Counted from the stretch's first letter, positions 1 through 7,530 are shown. The stretch: DNA of 32,688 nucleotides from an uncultured Lachnospiraceae bacterium (GCA_947631665.1 CANRMF010000023.1:1-32688), one strand, 5' to 3'. Numbers and translations: made by a program. Notes: generated by a model from the letters alone, not told the origin.

Positions 1-87
1 AATTTAGAAATTTCAACTGTTTTTTTAACGTAAGTGGAATTTAATCTTTCACACGGAATTTACTTTTACAAGTCAGCCGGACAAAAA

Positions 88-125
88 ATAACGGGTACTC
101 GGCTTTTATACCGAATACCCGTTAT
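88..125 (-). terminator. Strong hairpin with a T-run on the minus strand
   Basis: Ten-base-pair perfect outer stem (88-97 with 116-125) and a further four-pair inner stem (99-102 with 111-114). Read on the minus strand it is followed at once by a run of T (positions 87 down to 83), as in an intrinsic terminator. No minus-strand gene ending here is visible in the window, so it may stop antisense transcription, or act as a bidirectional terminator for a plus-strand gene lying left of the window. It could also be part of the leader of the toxin gene that follows. Confidence 0.55.
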
Positions 126-215
126 CTCGTTTACCAACCCCGCCTGACAGATGCCATAATCGTAATTTTGGGATTACTTTCTTATGAGCACCCGTGTAAA
201 GGTAGGGCTTTTTTA
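126..215 (+). ncRNA. Candidate type III antitoxin RNA leader
   Basis: Type III toxin genes are preceded by a short non-coding RNA that binds and inhibits the toxin, separated from the toxin gene by a weak terminator. The position fits. A hairpin GTAAT/ATTAC (162-166 with 172-176) has a TTTGGG loop whose GGG could pair with CCC at 191-193 or with CCC in 138-141, which would make a pseudoknot. It is followed by a weak stem (CCC at 191-193 with GGG at 205-207) and a T6 run at 209-214, like the attenuating terminator of these systems. I do not see the clear multi-copy tandem repeats typical of ToxI, so exact ends are uncertain. Identification rests on context and simple folding only. Confidence 0.45.
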
Positions 216-235
216 TCTAATCAGTGGGGGATGCT

Positions 236-709
236 ATGATTTATCAAGAAGGATATGTTTACCACATCAAAGATGAATACTTTGAAAAAGTAAACGATGA
301 CAAACTCATGCAGAATAAAGAGAACGGAGCATACCGTCCTACTTTTTACTGCCTGCAAGATAAAAAAACAGGGCTTCTTTGGATGGTTCCACTTAGCAGT
401 CGAGTAAACAAATTTCAGGCTATTTATGACAAGCAAGTAAAAAAGTACGGGAAATGCCTGACTATCGTTATAGGAGAATTTGACGGAAATAAAGCAGCCT
501 TTCTGCTGCAAAATATGTTTCCGGTAACAGAATACTATCCCGACCATATACATACCCGCAATAGCAATCCAGTCCCCGTAAAACATTCTATTCACCGGAC
601 AATCAGCACGAATATGAAGCAGCTTCGGCAGCTTCATGCCAGAGGGAAAAAGGTCGTTTTCCCAGATATTTCACGTTTGGAACAACTTATGTTATCAGAA
701 AGCAGATAA
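236..709 (+). CDS. Type III toxin-antitoxin toxin, CptN/ToxN/AbiQ family endoribonuclease
   Basis: 157-residue protein recognised as a CptN-like type III toxin: an endoribonuclease that cuts cellular mRNA and its own antitoxin RNA and is held inactive by binding that RNA. Recognisable family stretches are the N-terminal YVYHIKDEYF, the WMVPLSSRV core strand, GKCLTIVIGEFDG, the FLLQNMFPVTE segment and HTRNSNPVPV. Length matches the family (about 150-170 residues). A GTG at 224 would add four residues, but ATG 236 is preferred because a G-rich Shine-Dalgarno (226-230) lies just upstream and overlaps the GTG. The gene is alone on the plus strand and converges on ssrA. Such modules often work as anti-phage abortive infection systems; that role here is inference. 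Confidence 0.85.
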   Translation: MIYQEGYVYHIKDEYFEKVNDDKLMQNKENGAYRPTFYCLQDKKTGLLWMVPLSSRVNKFQAIYDKQVKKYGKCLTIVIGEFDGNKAAFLLQNMFPVTEYYPDHIHTRNSNPVPVKHSIHRTISTNMKQLRQLHARGKKVVFPDISRLEQLMLSESR

Positions 710-837
710 ACGCTGTCCCGATTTGTGTAATCGCAGCAACGCCTTAGAAATTGCTTCTAAAGAAATGCTACATCAAACTGGGGCGTAAAACAAAAAACAT
801 TCTCTCCAATTTTTATTGTCCATGAGATACTTAAAAT

Positions 838-888
838 AAAGGGGCTGTTGTGTTTATGATTTTTAATCACTAACGCAACAGCCCCTTT
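838..888 (-). terminator. ssrA intrinsic terminator
   Basis: Thirteen-base-pair perfect inverted repeat (838-850 with 876-888), GC-rich in its centre, just beyond the tmRNA 3' end and followed on the minus strand by a short T-rich stretch. It would also stop plus-strand transcripts coming from the toxin gene. The stretch 710-837 shows no gene. Confidence 0.8.
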
Positions 889-892
889 AAAG

Positions 893-1234
893 TGGACTAG
901 ATGGGAATCGAACCCATGTCCAAAAGCCTTTCCACCGTTCTTCTACTATCATAGTCCGTTATTTTCCATTCCCTCCAAATATCGAGAACGAACACTCTAT
1001 ATTTTTTGGTAGCTTCATATGTCTCCTGAATACGCAAAGCTTAGTATTCAGGGTGCCCTACGAAAAGTCGATGCCAGCGTTTAAGATGTAGGAAGCCTAA
1101 AGCTGACAGCTGCCGTAATTAGGCAGCGTATGCTAATTTATTATTATCAGCGTTTATTTTAATTTGTGATTTAACGCATCACCTGCGGATAGCTTCACCG
1201 GATTCCAAACCCCTGTCGAAACCAGTACTAGCCC
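893..1234 (-). ncRNA. ssrA: Transfer-messenger RNA (tmRNA)
   Basis: tmRNA rescues stalled ribosomes by adding a degradation tag. The 5' end GGGCTAG (1234-1228) pairs with CTAGTCC near the 3' end (900-894), giving the tRNA-like acceptor stem. The 3' part has the T-arm GGTTCGATTCC, and the 5' part has the tmRNA signature ACTGGTTTCGACAGGG. The tag reading frame (around 1144-1111) begins at a GCT resume codon and reads ADNNKLAYAA followed by TAA; the AA terminus is the usual protease-recognition end. The discriminator A is at 893 and CCA is not encoded, so it must be added enzymatically. It has its own promoter and terminator. Confidence 0.95.
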
Positions 1235-1240
1235 TTACCG

Positions 1241-1269
1241 GTTATATGAAGTGCCTCATTAGTATGGCA
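1241..1269 (-). promoter_or_regulatory. ssrA promoter
   Basis: A TATAAC box at 1246-1241 sits six bases before the tmRNA 5' end. The matching -35 is weak (TGCCAT at 1269-1264 with a 17-base spacer). A GTGCC/GGCAC inverted repeat (1251-1270) overlaps the spacer and -35. It lies where trxB transcription ends, but lacks a T-run on its downstream side. Confidence 0.5.
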
Positions 1270-1317
1270 CAAAAAATGGGAAAAATCAAGTTCTTTTATT
1301 TACCATTTCCCTCGTAC

Positions 1318-2232
1318 TTATTGATCGTTTTCTTCAATATATGCGCTTGCTGCAAGAGCCGCCACAGCGCCGTCGGCAGTGGCCGTCGTAAGCTGCCGTA
1401 CCGCTTTTGTTCTGCAGTCTCCGGCGGTAAACAATCCCTCCGCTGAAGTCAGGCAGTCCTCTGCCGCCTGCACATACCCCGCAGAATCCAACTGAACGAG
1501 TCCCCTGAAATTTTCATTTTCCGGTACCTGCCCTACTGCAATAAAAATACCGGAAACATCTAATACTGTTTCCTCCCCTGTCGCAGTATTTTTTATTCTC
1601 AGACCGGTAACCGTTTTCTCTCCAAGAATTTCCATCGGCACACACGATAAATGCCATTCCACGTTTTCTTTTTTTCTCAAAATCTGCTCTAACTTGTGCT
1701 CACCCCGAAAAGACTCCCGCCGGTGAATGATGGAAACTTTTGCGCAGTAATTGGAAAGAAAAACCGCGTCCTCCAAAGCCGTATTCCCACCGCCAATCAC
1801 AGCAACATTTCTGTTTCTAAAAAACATTCCGTCACAGGTGGCACAGTAAGAAACGCCCGCGCCGGTCAGCCGCTTTTCATTTTCCAAATTCAGCGTCCGC
1901 TTTTTTAACCCTGTCGCCAAAATCACCGTCTTTGCCTGATAAGAAGTTTTTCCGGCAACGACCGTCCAAAGGCCGTCCTCATGATGAAGTTTCTGCGCCT
2001 TTTCAAACAACACTTCCCCGCCGAGTTTTTTGACCTGACTCATGAGATTTTCAGCAAAATCCGCGCCGGAAATTGCCGGAAGGCCGGGATAATTTTCAAT
2101 TTCCGGAGTGTTGACAATCTGTCCGCCATAACTTTTCTGTTCCAACAAAAGCACGCTTCTTCCTGCGCGCAATCCGTAAATTGCAGCAGACATTCCCGCC
2201 GGCCCTGCGCCGATAATAATCATATCATACAT
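1318..2232 (-). CDS. trxB: Thioredoxin reductase
   Basis: 304-residue FAD- and NADPH-dependent reductase that reduces thioredoxin in the cytoplasm. Seen: the N-terminal FAD-binding GAGPAG motif (residues 8-13), the redox-active CATC disulfide (C130 and C133), the second nucleotide-binding GGGNTA motif (about 148-153), and a C-terminal TAGDCR FAD motif. Length is standard. A TTG three bases upstream (2235) could also start it; ATG 2232 is preferred, with AGGAAGG upstream. It follows trxA by about 40 bases in the same direction, so the enzyme and its substrate are probably co-transcribed. Confidence 0.95.
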   Translation of the reverse strand: MYDMIIIGAGPAGMSAAIYGLRAGRSVLLLEQKSYGGQIVNTPEIENYPGLPAISGADFAENLMSQVKKLGGEVLFEKAQKLHHEDGLWTVVAGKTSYQAKTVILATGLKKRTLNLENEKRLTGAGVSYCATCDGMFFRNRNVAVIGGGNTALEDAVFLSNYCAKVSIIHRRESFRGEHKLEQILRKKENVEWHLSCVPMEILGEKTVTGLRIKNTATGEETVLDVSGIFIAVGQVPENENFRGLVQLDSAGYVQAAEDCLTSAEGLFTAGDCRTKAVRQLTTATADGAVAALAASAYIEENDQ

Positions 2233-2275
2233 CAATCTGCTTTCCTTCCTTTATGCCCTGTTTGATTTTCTTCCT

Positions 2276-2596
2276 TTACGCCTGATGTTTCTGAATCAGT
2301 TCTAATAATTCCGGCTTTGAAAGCAGACCGATACTTCTCTCCTCCTCGACTCCGTTTACAAACATCAGAATTGTTGGAATGGACATAATATTATACTGAA
2401 TGGATACCGATGGGTTTGCGTCCACGTCCACCTTACAGATTTTCACGTTTTCCACTTCTCCTGCAACTTCCTCAAGAATTGGCGCAAGCATTTTGCATGG
2501 CCCGCACCAGCCTGCCCAGAAATCTACCAGAACTGCTCCGTCTGCCTTTAATACCTCCGCTTCAAAAGTATCATCTGTTACATGTACAATTTCCAT
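2276..2596 (-). CDS. trxA: Thioredoxin
   Basis: 106-residue thioredoxin, a general cytoplasmic disulfide reductant that feeds ribonucleotide reductase and other targets. The active site WCGPC is at residues 30-34, with the conserved cis-proline region (SIPTILMF) near residue 76. Single-domain family length. The start is fixed by AGGAGG seven bases upstream of ATG 2596. It lies immediately before trxB and forms a two-gene redox unit with it. The 98 bases between it and the aminopeptidase gene show no clear terminator, so the aminopeptidase transcript may read through. Confidence 0.97.
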   Translation of the reverse strand: MEIVHVTDDTFEAEVLKADGAVLVDFWAGWCGPCKMLAPILEEVAGEVENVKICKVDVDANPSVSIQYNIMSIPTILMFVNGVEEERSIGLLSKPELLELIQKHQA

Positions 2597-2694
2597 GATT
2601 GTATCCTCCTTAATCCGATTGTTTATTTACTGCCTTTTACGATGATGCCGCAGCCGTTTCTTTCCACGCATCACAACCTTCATAACCATCTTCT

Positions 2695-4074
2695 TCAGGC
2701 GTCTTTTAAAAATGCCTTATAGCATTTATACGCTTCATAAACGTCCGCTTTGCTTGTAATTTCCCATGGCGCGTGCATATTTAAAAGTGCCACGCCGCAG
2801 TCAATGACCTCCATGCCGTAGAGCGATAAAATATATGCAATCGTTCCACCGCCGCCTTTGTCTACCTTTCCAAGTTCCGCCAGTTGGAACTGTACGTTGT
2901 TGTCGTCCATGATTTTACGAAGTGCGGCAAGGTATTCCGCATTGGCGTCATTAGAACCGGATTTTCCCCGCGCGCCGGTAAATTTGTTAAAGACAACGCC
3001 CCTGCCGAGAAATGACGCGCTGCGCTTTTCAAACGCGTCCGCAAATAACGGATCGTAACCGGCATTGACATCTGACGACAACATTCTGCTGTTCTTCAGA
3101 CATCTGCGCAGTTTCAGGTCGTTGTAATCCCCATTCAGGCTGAGCAGTTCTGCTACCGTATCGTCAAAGAAATGGGACTGCATTCCGGTCGCGCCGACAC
3201 TGCCGATTTCCTCTTTGTCCACCAAAAGACAGCAGGCGCTTTTTTCCGGATTTTCCATTTCCAGCATTGCCCGAAGCGAAGTGTAAGCGCACACCCGATC
3301 GTCCTGTCCGTAAGAGATAATCATGCTTTTATCAAACCCTAATTCTCTGGCGCGTCCGGCAGGCACAATTTCCAGTTCGGCAGACAGAAAATCCTCCTCC
3401 TCTACATCATATTTTTTCTTTAAGATATCTAAAATGCCGGCTTTTACGGCGTCTTTTTCATGGTTCTTTAACGGGAGGTTCCCAATCAGCACATCGAGAT
3501 TTTCTCCCTCGATTACTTTTGACGCTTTTTTATCCATCTGGTCGGAAGCAAGATGAATCAGAAGGTCTGTCACGCAGAATACCGGATCGTCTTCCTTTTC
3601 GCCAACTGCAATCTCCACGACTGTCCCGTCTTTCTTTGCAATGACGCCATGAATGGCAAGCGGCGTGGTAACCCACTGATACTTTTTAATCCCGCCATAA
3701 TAATGGGTATCTAAATACGCCAGTCCCTCAGCCTCATAGAGCGGGTTCTGTTTTGCGTCCATGCGCGGCGAATCAATATGCGCACCTAAAATATTCATTC
3801 CGTTTTCGAGTGGTTTTTGACCAATTTGAAACAAGGCGACCGACTTATTCATATTGACTGCATAAATCTTATCGCCCGCCTTTAGCGGCTGCCCTTTTTT
3901 GAGAACATCTTCCAACGGACTGTACCCCTGCTGTCTTGCAAGCCGTACCGCCTCTTTCACACATTCCCGTTCTGTCTTGCAGTCTGACAGAAAATTCATG
4001 TAATCCGCATTGACCTGCTCAAGCTTTGTCAGCGCGCTGCCGTCATAGGCAGTCCATACACTTTTTCTTTCCAT
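2695..4074 (-). CDS. M18 family aminopeptidase
   Basis: 459-residue cytoplasmic dinuclear zinc aminopeptidase of the aspartyl aminopeptidase (DAP/ApeB) family, which removes N-terminal residues, often acidic, from peptides. Metal-site and catalytic signatures are visible in order: GAHIDSPRMD (first His and Asp), the DKEEIGSVG stretch carrying the Glu pair, and NMHAPWEI near the C terminus (last His). The segment DTHYYGGIKKYQW is also typical of the family. A GTG nine bases upstream (4083) is only one base from the Shine-Dalgarno AGGAG, so ATG 4074 is the likely start. It is probably involved in peptide turnover together with the S8 protease upstream; substrate preference cannot be read from sequence. 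Confidence 0.93.
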   Translation of the reverse strand: MERKSVWTAYDGSALTKLEQVNADYMNFLSDCKTERECVKEAVRLARQQGYSPLEDVLKKGQPLKAGDKIYAVNMNKSVALFQIGQKPLENGMNILGAHIDSPRMDAKQNPLYEAEGLAYLDTHYYGGIKKYQWVTTPLAIHGVIAKKDGTVVEIAVGEKEDDPVFCVTDLLIHLASDQMDKKASKVIEGENLDVLIGNLPLKNHEKDAVKAGILDILKKKYDVEEEDFLSAELEIVPAGRARELGFDKSMIISYGQDDRVCAYTSLRAMLEMENPEKSACCLLVDKEEIGSVGATGMQSHFFDDTVAELLSLNGDYNDLKLRRCLKNSRMLSSDVNAGYDPLFADAFEKRSASFLGRGVVFNKFTGARGKSGSNDANAEYLAALRKIMDDNNVQFQLAELGKVDKGGGGTIAYILSLYGMEVIDCGVALLNMHAPWEITSKADVYEAYKCYKAFLKDA

Positions 4075-4113
4075 GATTTGCACACTCCTTTTACTGCTCG
4101 TATTTACTTTTGA

Positions 4114-4222
4114 TTATCTGATGTCAAATATCTTTTTCGTTTCTGATTACTTCGTTTTCCGGCTTATCTGATGTCAAATATCTTTTTCGTTTCTGACTAC
4201 TTCGTTTTCCGGCTTATCTGAT
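4114..4222. repeat. 50-bp tandem repeat upstream of the aminopeptidase gene
   Basis: Two 50-base copies (4114-4163 and 4164-4213) differing at one base, followed by nine bases of a third copy. Read on the minus strand each copy carries TTGACA (4127-4122 and 4177-4172), and a TATAAT lies beside the partial third copy (about 4227-4222). The repeat may therefore duplicate promoter elements of the M18 gene. The rest of the 348-base gap between the S8 stop and the M18 start holds the S8 tail repeats and no gene. Confidence 0.9.
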
Positions 4223-4308
4223 ATTATATGAATTCATTGCGTATTTTATGAGCCGGAAAAATTTTCCATTTACTATTATACTAAAAAAGCATAGATTTTC
4301 AAACAGGA

Positions 4309-4449
4309 TATTTCCCCCAAAAGACGCTTCCGAAAAACTACTTAGATGTTTCCTCCAAAAGACTATTTAAGTCTTTCCTCCAAAATACTACTTAAACCTT
4401 TCCTCTGAAAGCCTGTTTGAATTTACTCCGGAAGACTGCTTGAAAGACA
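4309..4449. repeat. Degenerate tail repeats at the 3' end of the S8 gene (about 25 bp, 4-5 units)
   Basis: Units of about 25 bases begin, on the plus strand, with TTTCCTCCAAAAGACTA-like sequence at about 4349, 4374 and 4399, with a more diverged copy at 4309. The unit at about 4422 (TTTACTCCGGAAGACTG) contains the stop codon and last codons of the S8 protease gene. The other units lie in its 3' untranslated region, so they look like successive copies of the gene tail. Conservation is partial, meaning the duplications are old or decaying. Confidence 0.75.
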
Positions 4450-6138
4450 TAATGCTCCCCAGCCTGCCGATGGCGTCGGAACACTCTGCATGGTCGGCAG
4501 CCTTCTTGCGCCGCGAATCAGATACGCCTTGATTTTTTCACCATATAAAAACGGATCGTTCCCCCGCACAATGCCCCATTCCATTAAAAGCGCCGCGCTT
4601 CCGGTAACAAACGGCGTCGCCATTGAAGTTCCGGAACGCACTTCCAGACCGCCTCCGGCTGATGCGGAAATCACATTCACTCCCGGCGCTACAAGGTCTG
4701 GTTTTACCTCATTATTTTCCCTCAGGTATCCTCTCCCTGAAAATGTGGCTATCACATCGGTACTGCTGTCGTATGCGCCAACCGAAACCGCTTTCAGCGT
4801 CGTTCCCGGAATGGTCAGCGACGTGTCCGGATCCGGAGATAAAAATTTTGTATTTACATTAACCGCTACGGTTCCCGGCAGCCAGAAATCATATCTGCCG
4901 ACAACAATTCTTTTTGGCAGAATTCGGATAATCCAGATTCCTGCGTCAACATAGGCGTTTTGCGGGATCAGTTCCATATAAATTTCCTGAAATCTGCTGA
5001 ACGGTTTCGGCGTCCCGTATAAAACGGAAATATCCGTATGATCCAGCCTGAATTTCCATATCCGGCTGTTCTCATTAAAAAAAACCGTATTTTTTCCTGA
5101 CGGGGAAATAATTTGCAATTCAAAAATATCAGAAAAATTTTTCCACAGTTGTACGCTAAAAGCCTGTTGATAATTGGACACCTGCAGTTCAATTTCGCCG
5201 ATAACGCCCTCCCTGACATATCCGCCCGTATGTCCTGCGCTGTCGCCCTCGTTGCCCACGCCGATTTGTACGGAAACCTGATTTCCGTCAATGACGGAAT
5301 CCAGATAGGAGGACAGCAGGGAGGTTCCGTCGTGAGAGCCATAGGAATTGCCGAAGCTGATATTGAGAGACAACGGCATCTGATAGGCTGCCGCCTGCCG
5401 GATAATAAAATCAACGCCCTCCATCAGTCTGGTTGTCTGCGGGAAGGAACCGGACGCTGTATTTGCCATTTTTACGATAATCAGGCTGCTCTGCGTCGCA
5501 ATTCCCAGATTATCATTTTTATTTTCCGCATAATTTCCCGCCGCAATTCCCGCCACATGCGTTCCATGACCGGAGCTGTCAATCGAATTTACCAGTTCGT
5601 AAGGATTTGCCGTCATCAGCGCTTCGTTGATTTCCGCTTCATCATAGACTCTGTCCGCCATCTGATCCCATAACTTTAAAATACGCGTTGTTCCGTCCTG
5701 ATTTCTGAAAGCGGAGTGCGTGTAATCAATGCCGCTATCCACAATGCCGACAATCACGCCTTTTCCGAAAAGTCCGCTGTCATTTGCGCTCTCCCCTTCA
5801 AAATTCTGCACCTGTACCTGAGGAATACAGGAAACCCTGCGCCCCTCCGTCACAGCAAATTCAAGGCGTTTCGGTTTTTCCACAAAAATAATTTCCGGCA
5901 GCGCCGCCACCTGCTCTACATATTCTGCCGGAACATTCAAAACGGCGTAACCGTTTAACAGTTCGTGAATACGGATTTCCGGAATCTGCCTTGTCTGCTC
6001 CAAACTCTGATAGCGTACAATCAAATCCCATGTATCGGTTTCTTCATCAAAACCTACGGACAAGTCCTGTGATTTTTTCAAATCCTGCGGTGAAATTTCC
6101 ATTGCCAGATTTAACTGATTTTCTATTTTTTCGTTCAT
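4423..6138 (-). CDS. Csp-like subtilisin-family serine protease (S8)
   Basis: 571-residue S8 peptidase with an intact triad: Asp134 in VDSGIDY, His191 in GHGTHVAG, Ser505 in SGTSMATP. Residues 1-120 resemble a propeptide, and about 300-450 form a beta-rich insertion between His and Ser, as in the clostridial CspA/B/C germination proteases, its closest recognisable relatives. No signal peptide is seen. The reading frame stays open to 6309, but that extension (including FEDRLY twice) is translated from repeats and a hairpin in the 3' region of the upstream gene. ATG 6138 is preferred although its Shine-Dalgarno is weak; a TATAAT lies at about 6163-6158. Spore or peptide-turnover roles are both possible. 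Confidence 0.85.
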   Translation of the reverse strand: MNEKIENQLNLAMEISPQDLKKSQDLSVGFDEETDTWDLIVRYQSLEQTRQIPEIRIHELLNGYAVLNVPAEYVEQVAALPEIIFVEKPKRLEFAVTEGRRVSCIPQVQVQNFEGESANDSGLFGKGVIVGIVDSGIDYTHSAFRNQDGTTRILKLWDQMADRVYDEAEINEALMTANPYELVNSIDSSGHGTHVAGIAAGNYAENKNDNLGIATQSSLIIVKMANTASGSFPQTTRLMEGVDFIIRQAAAYQMPLSLNISFGNSYGSHDGTSLLSSYLDSVIDGNQVSVQIGVGNEGDSAGHTGGYVREGVIGEIELQVSNYQQAFSVQLWKNFSDIFELQIISPSGKNTVFFNENSRIWKFRLDHTDISVLYGTPKPFSRFQEIYMELIPQNAYVDAGIWIIRILPKRIVVGRYDFWLPGTVAVNVNTKFLSPDPDTSLTIPGTTLKAVSVGAYDSSTDVIATFSGRGYLRENNEVKPDLVAPGVNVISASAGGGLEVRSGTSMATPFVTGSAALLMEWGIVRGNDPFLYGEKIKAYLIRGARRLPTMQSVPTPSAGWGALCLSSSLPE

Positions 6139-6189
6139 AAGAATATCTTTTTTATTTATTATATGGGACTGCCACAGTACAATATGAAA

Positions 6190-6226
6190 CAGGGAGCAAA
6201 ACTTTGTTTTCAAAATCTGCTCCCTG
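6190..6226 (-). terminator. Hairpin between the S66 and S8 genes
   Basis: Perfect nine-base-pair stem (6190-6198 with 6218-6226) downstream of the S66 gene and its tail repeats, and upstream of the preferred S8 start. Only a short TTT follows on the minus strand, so it may be a weak terminator or an mRNA-stabilising stem. Its position supports a separate S8 start at 6138. Confidence 0.5.
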
Positions 6227-6237
6227 CCCGTTACGGT

Positions 6238-6356
6238 TAAAAATTTATAAAGTCTGTCCTCAAATTTCGGTATTTTGAAAACTTCATAAAGTCTGTCCTC
6301 AAATTCCAATATTTTGGAAAATTTATGAAATCTGTCCTCAAATTCCGATATATTTC
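6238..6356. repeat. Degenerate tail repeats at the 3' end of the S66 gene (about 39 bp, 3 units)
   Basis: Three units of about 39 bases, each containing GTCCTCAAATTCC-like sequence (about 6238, 6278 and 6317). The gene-proximal unit contains the TGA stop (6340-6338) and the last codons of the S66 gene; the other two lie downstream and are degenerate copies of the same tail. The same pattern is seen after addA and the S8 gene. Confidence 0.8.
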
Positions 6357-7354
6357 AGCCGCCCTTTCCCATTTTCACTGACAATGTCTGCTTTCGCTCC
6401 CATGATAACCGGAAACTGCGGGCCTTTATGTCCCACATCTGCATCAAAAATCACCGGCACATTCAGGTCGGAAAGAATACTCATCACAGCCTGCTGATAT
6501 TCCTGACCAATCCAGCTTTGATACATCAGGGGACGTCCGAAAACAAACCCTTTGACATGGCGGAAATATCCGAGTTCTTTCATCTGCCATAAATGCGTAA
6601 TCAGCACGACGTCCTCCATGCTAAAACTCTCCAATACCCAGATAATTCCGTCATCTTTATATTTTTCAATAAAATCCGCAGTCCCGTCATAACGCGTTCC
6701 GAAAAGAAACGTAATCACGTCCAGACAGCCTCCCAAAAGCCTGCCTGAAATTTCAATCCGTTCTTCCCCGCGCCCATGAAGCCACCGTACCGGAGCGTCC
6801 GGATAATATCCCTCCAGACCTGTTTCGTACTCATGCCGCTCTGTTTCATAAAAATCATACGACTGAAGTTCCCTGATGCGGCCTTCCAAAACGCCCAGAT
6901 TGTCCTGTACGGATTTCTGCCACTGCCGCATACCGAAGTCGCTGAAATTACTGCCATAAACAGCCGCAACATCGCAGGTCGTGACAATCGGATACACCAG
7001 TCCGGTATTGTCCGAATATCCCTGAAACCACTTCGGACACGCTTTTATTTTTTCAAAATCCACCGCGTCAAGCATTTCCATCAGATAATCTCCGCCTGCC
7101 GGAGAAAAAATTGCCGTCACCGCTTCCTCGTCCAAAAGCCTGTTAAACCATTCTGCCCGATTTTTTCCTGACGAACAGCACCCACGCCAGTCTGCGATAA
7201 ATACATTGTCGCTCACGCGGACATGGTATCCTGCCTGTTTCAGATTTCTGACTCCGTTTTCAATGCGCTTTTTCTTTAATTCATCTGTAATGCCGTTAGA
7301 TGTCCCCGTCACTGCCAGCGTGTCGCCCGCTTTAATAAATTTTGGAATAATCAT
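6338..7354 (-). CDS. S66 family LD-carboxypeptidase (MccF/LdcA-like)
   Basis: 338-residue serine peptidase of family S66, which includes the murein tetrapeptide LD-carboxypeptidase LdcA and the microcin-immunity protein MccF. Likely catalytic residues are Ser114 in GYSDNTG (nucleophile elbow), Glu242 in VLESFSMED and His309 in GHKGPQFP, the expected Ser-Glu-His set. The N-terminal IKAGDTLAVTG matches the family start. AAAGGA lies just upstream of ATG 7354. No signal peptide, so it is cytoplasmic, consistent with muropeptide recycling or detoxification of a peptide-nucleotide antibiotic. Choosing between the two is not possible from sequence; the longer form and the LESFSMED stretch look somewhat more MccF-like. 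Confidence 0.88.
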   Translation of the reverse strand: MIIPKFIKAGDTLAVTGTSNGITDELKKKRIENGVRNLKQAGYHVRVSDNVFIADWRGCCSSGKNRAEWFNRLLDEEAVTAIFSPAGGDYLMEMLDAVDFEKIKACPKWFQGYSDNTGLVYPIVTTCDVAAVYGSNFSDFGMRQWQKSVQDNLGVLEGRIRELQSYDFYETERHEYETGLEGYYPDAPVRWLHGRGEERIEISGRLLGGCLDVITFLFGTRYDGTADFIEKYKDDGIIWVLESFSMEDVVLITHLWQMKELGYFRHVKGFVFGRPLMYQSWIGQEYQQAVMSILSDLNVPVIFDADVGHKGPQFPVIMGAKADIVSENGKGRLKYIGI

Positions 7355-7380
7355 ATTTTTTCCTTTCCCAGTGCGCTTAT

Positions 7381-7530
7381 GCCTGTTTGATTTCTATTCC
7401 GGTGCTGAAAGTTTAATTTCATTCCGATGCCGAAAATTTATTTTCATTCCGATACTGAAAGTTTAATGTTCCGATGTCGAAAATTTGATTTCTATTCCGA
7501 TACTCAAAGTTTGATTTCGTCCTGAAGCGT
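7381..7530. repeat. Degenerate tail repeats at the 3' end of addA (about 25 bp, 5 units)
   Basis: Five units with the core ATTCCGATACTGAAAGTTT (starting at about 7396, 7421, 7446, 7470 and 7495) fill the gap between addA and the S66 gene. The unit at about 7495 contains the addA stop codon (7506-7504) and overlaps its last codons; the rest are downstream copies. Units alternate between GATACTGAAAG and GATGTCGAAAA forms, which suggests that some duplications involved pairs of units. Confidence 0.85.

Noticed and set aside
221-637. Minus-strand ORF of 138 codons opposite the toxin gene
   Set aside because: Complete overlap with a recognised protein on the other strand, no ribosome binding site, no family resemblance.
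744-760. TTAGAA/TTCTAA hairpin after the toxin gene
   Set aside because: Only six A/T-rich pairs and no T-run; too weak to call a terminator.
1-892. Genomic island attachment site at the tmRNA 3' end
   Set aside because: I looked for a second copy of the ssrA 3' end sequence left of the gene and saw none in the window; no integrase is present.
5113-5673. Plus-strand ORF of 186 codons opposite the S8 protease
   Set aside because: Antisense shadow of a gene with an intact catalytic triad; composition is that of a reversed coding frame.
4309-7530. Repeat arrays considered as CRISPR
   Set aside because: Units are adjacent and degenerate with no unique spacers and no cas genes; they overlap gene ends.
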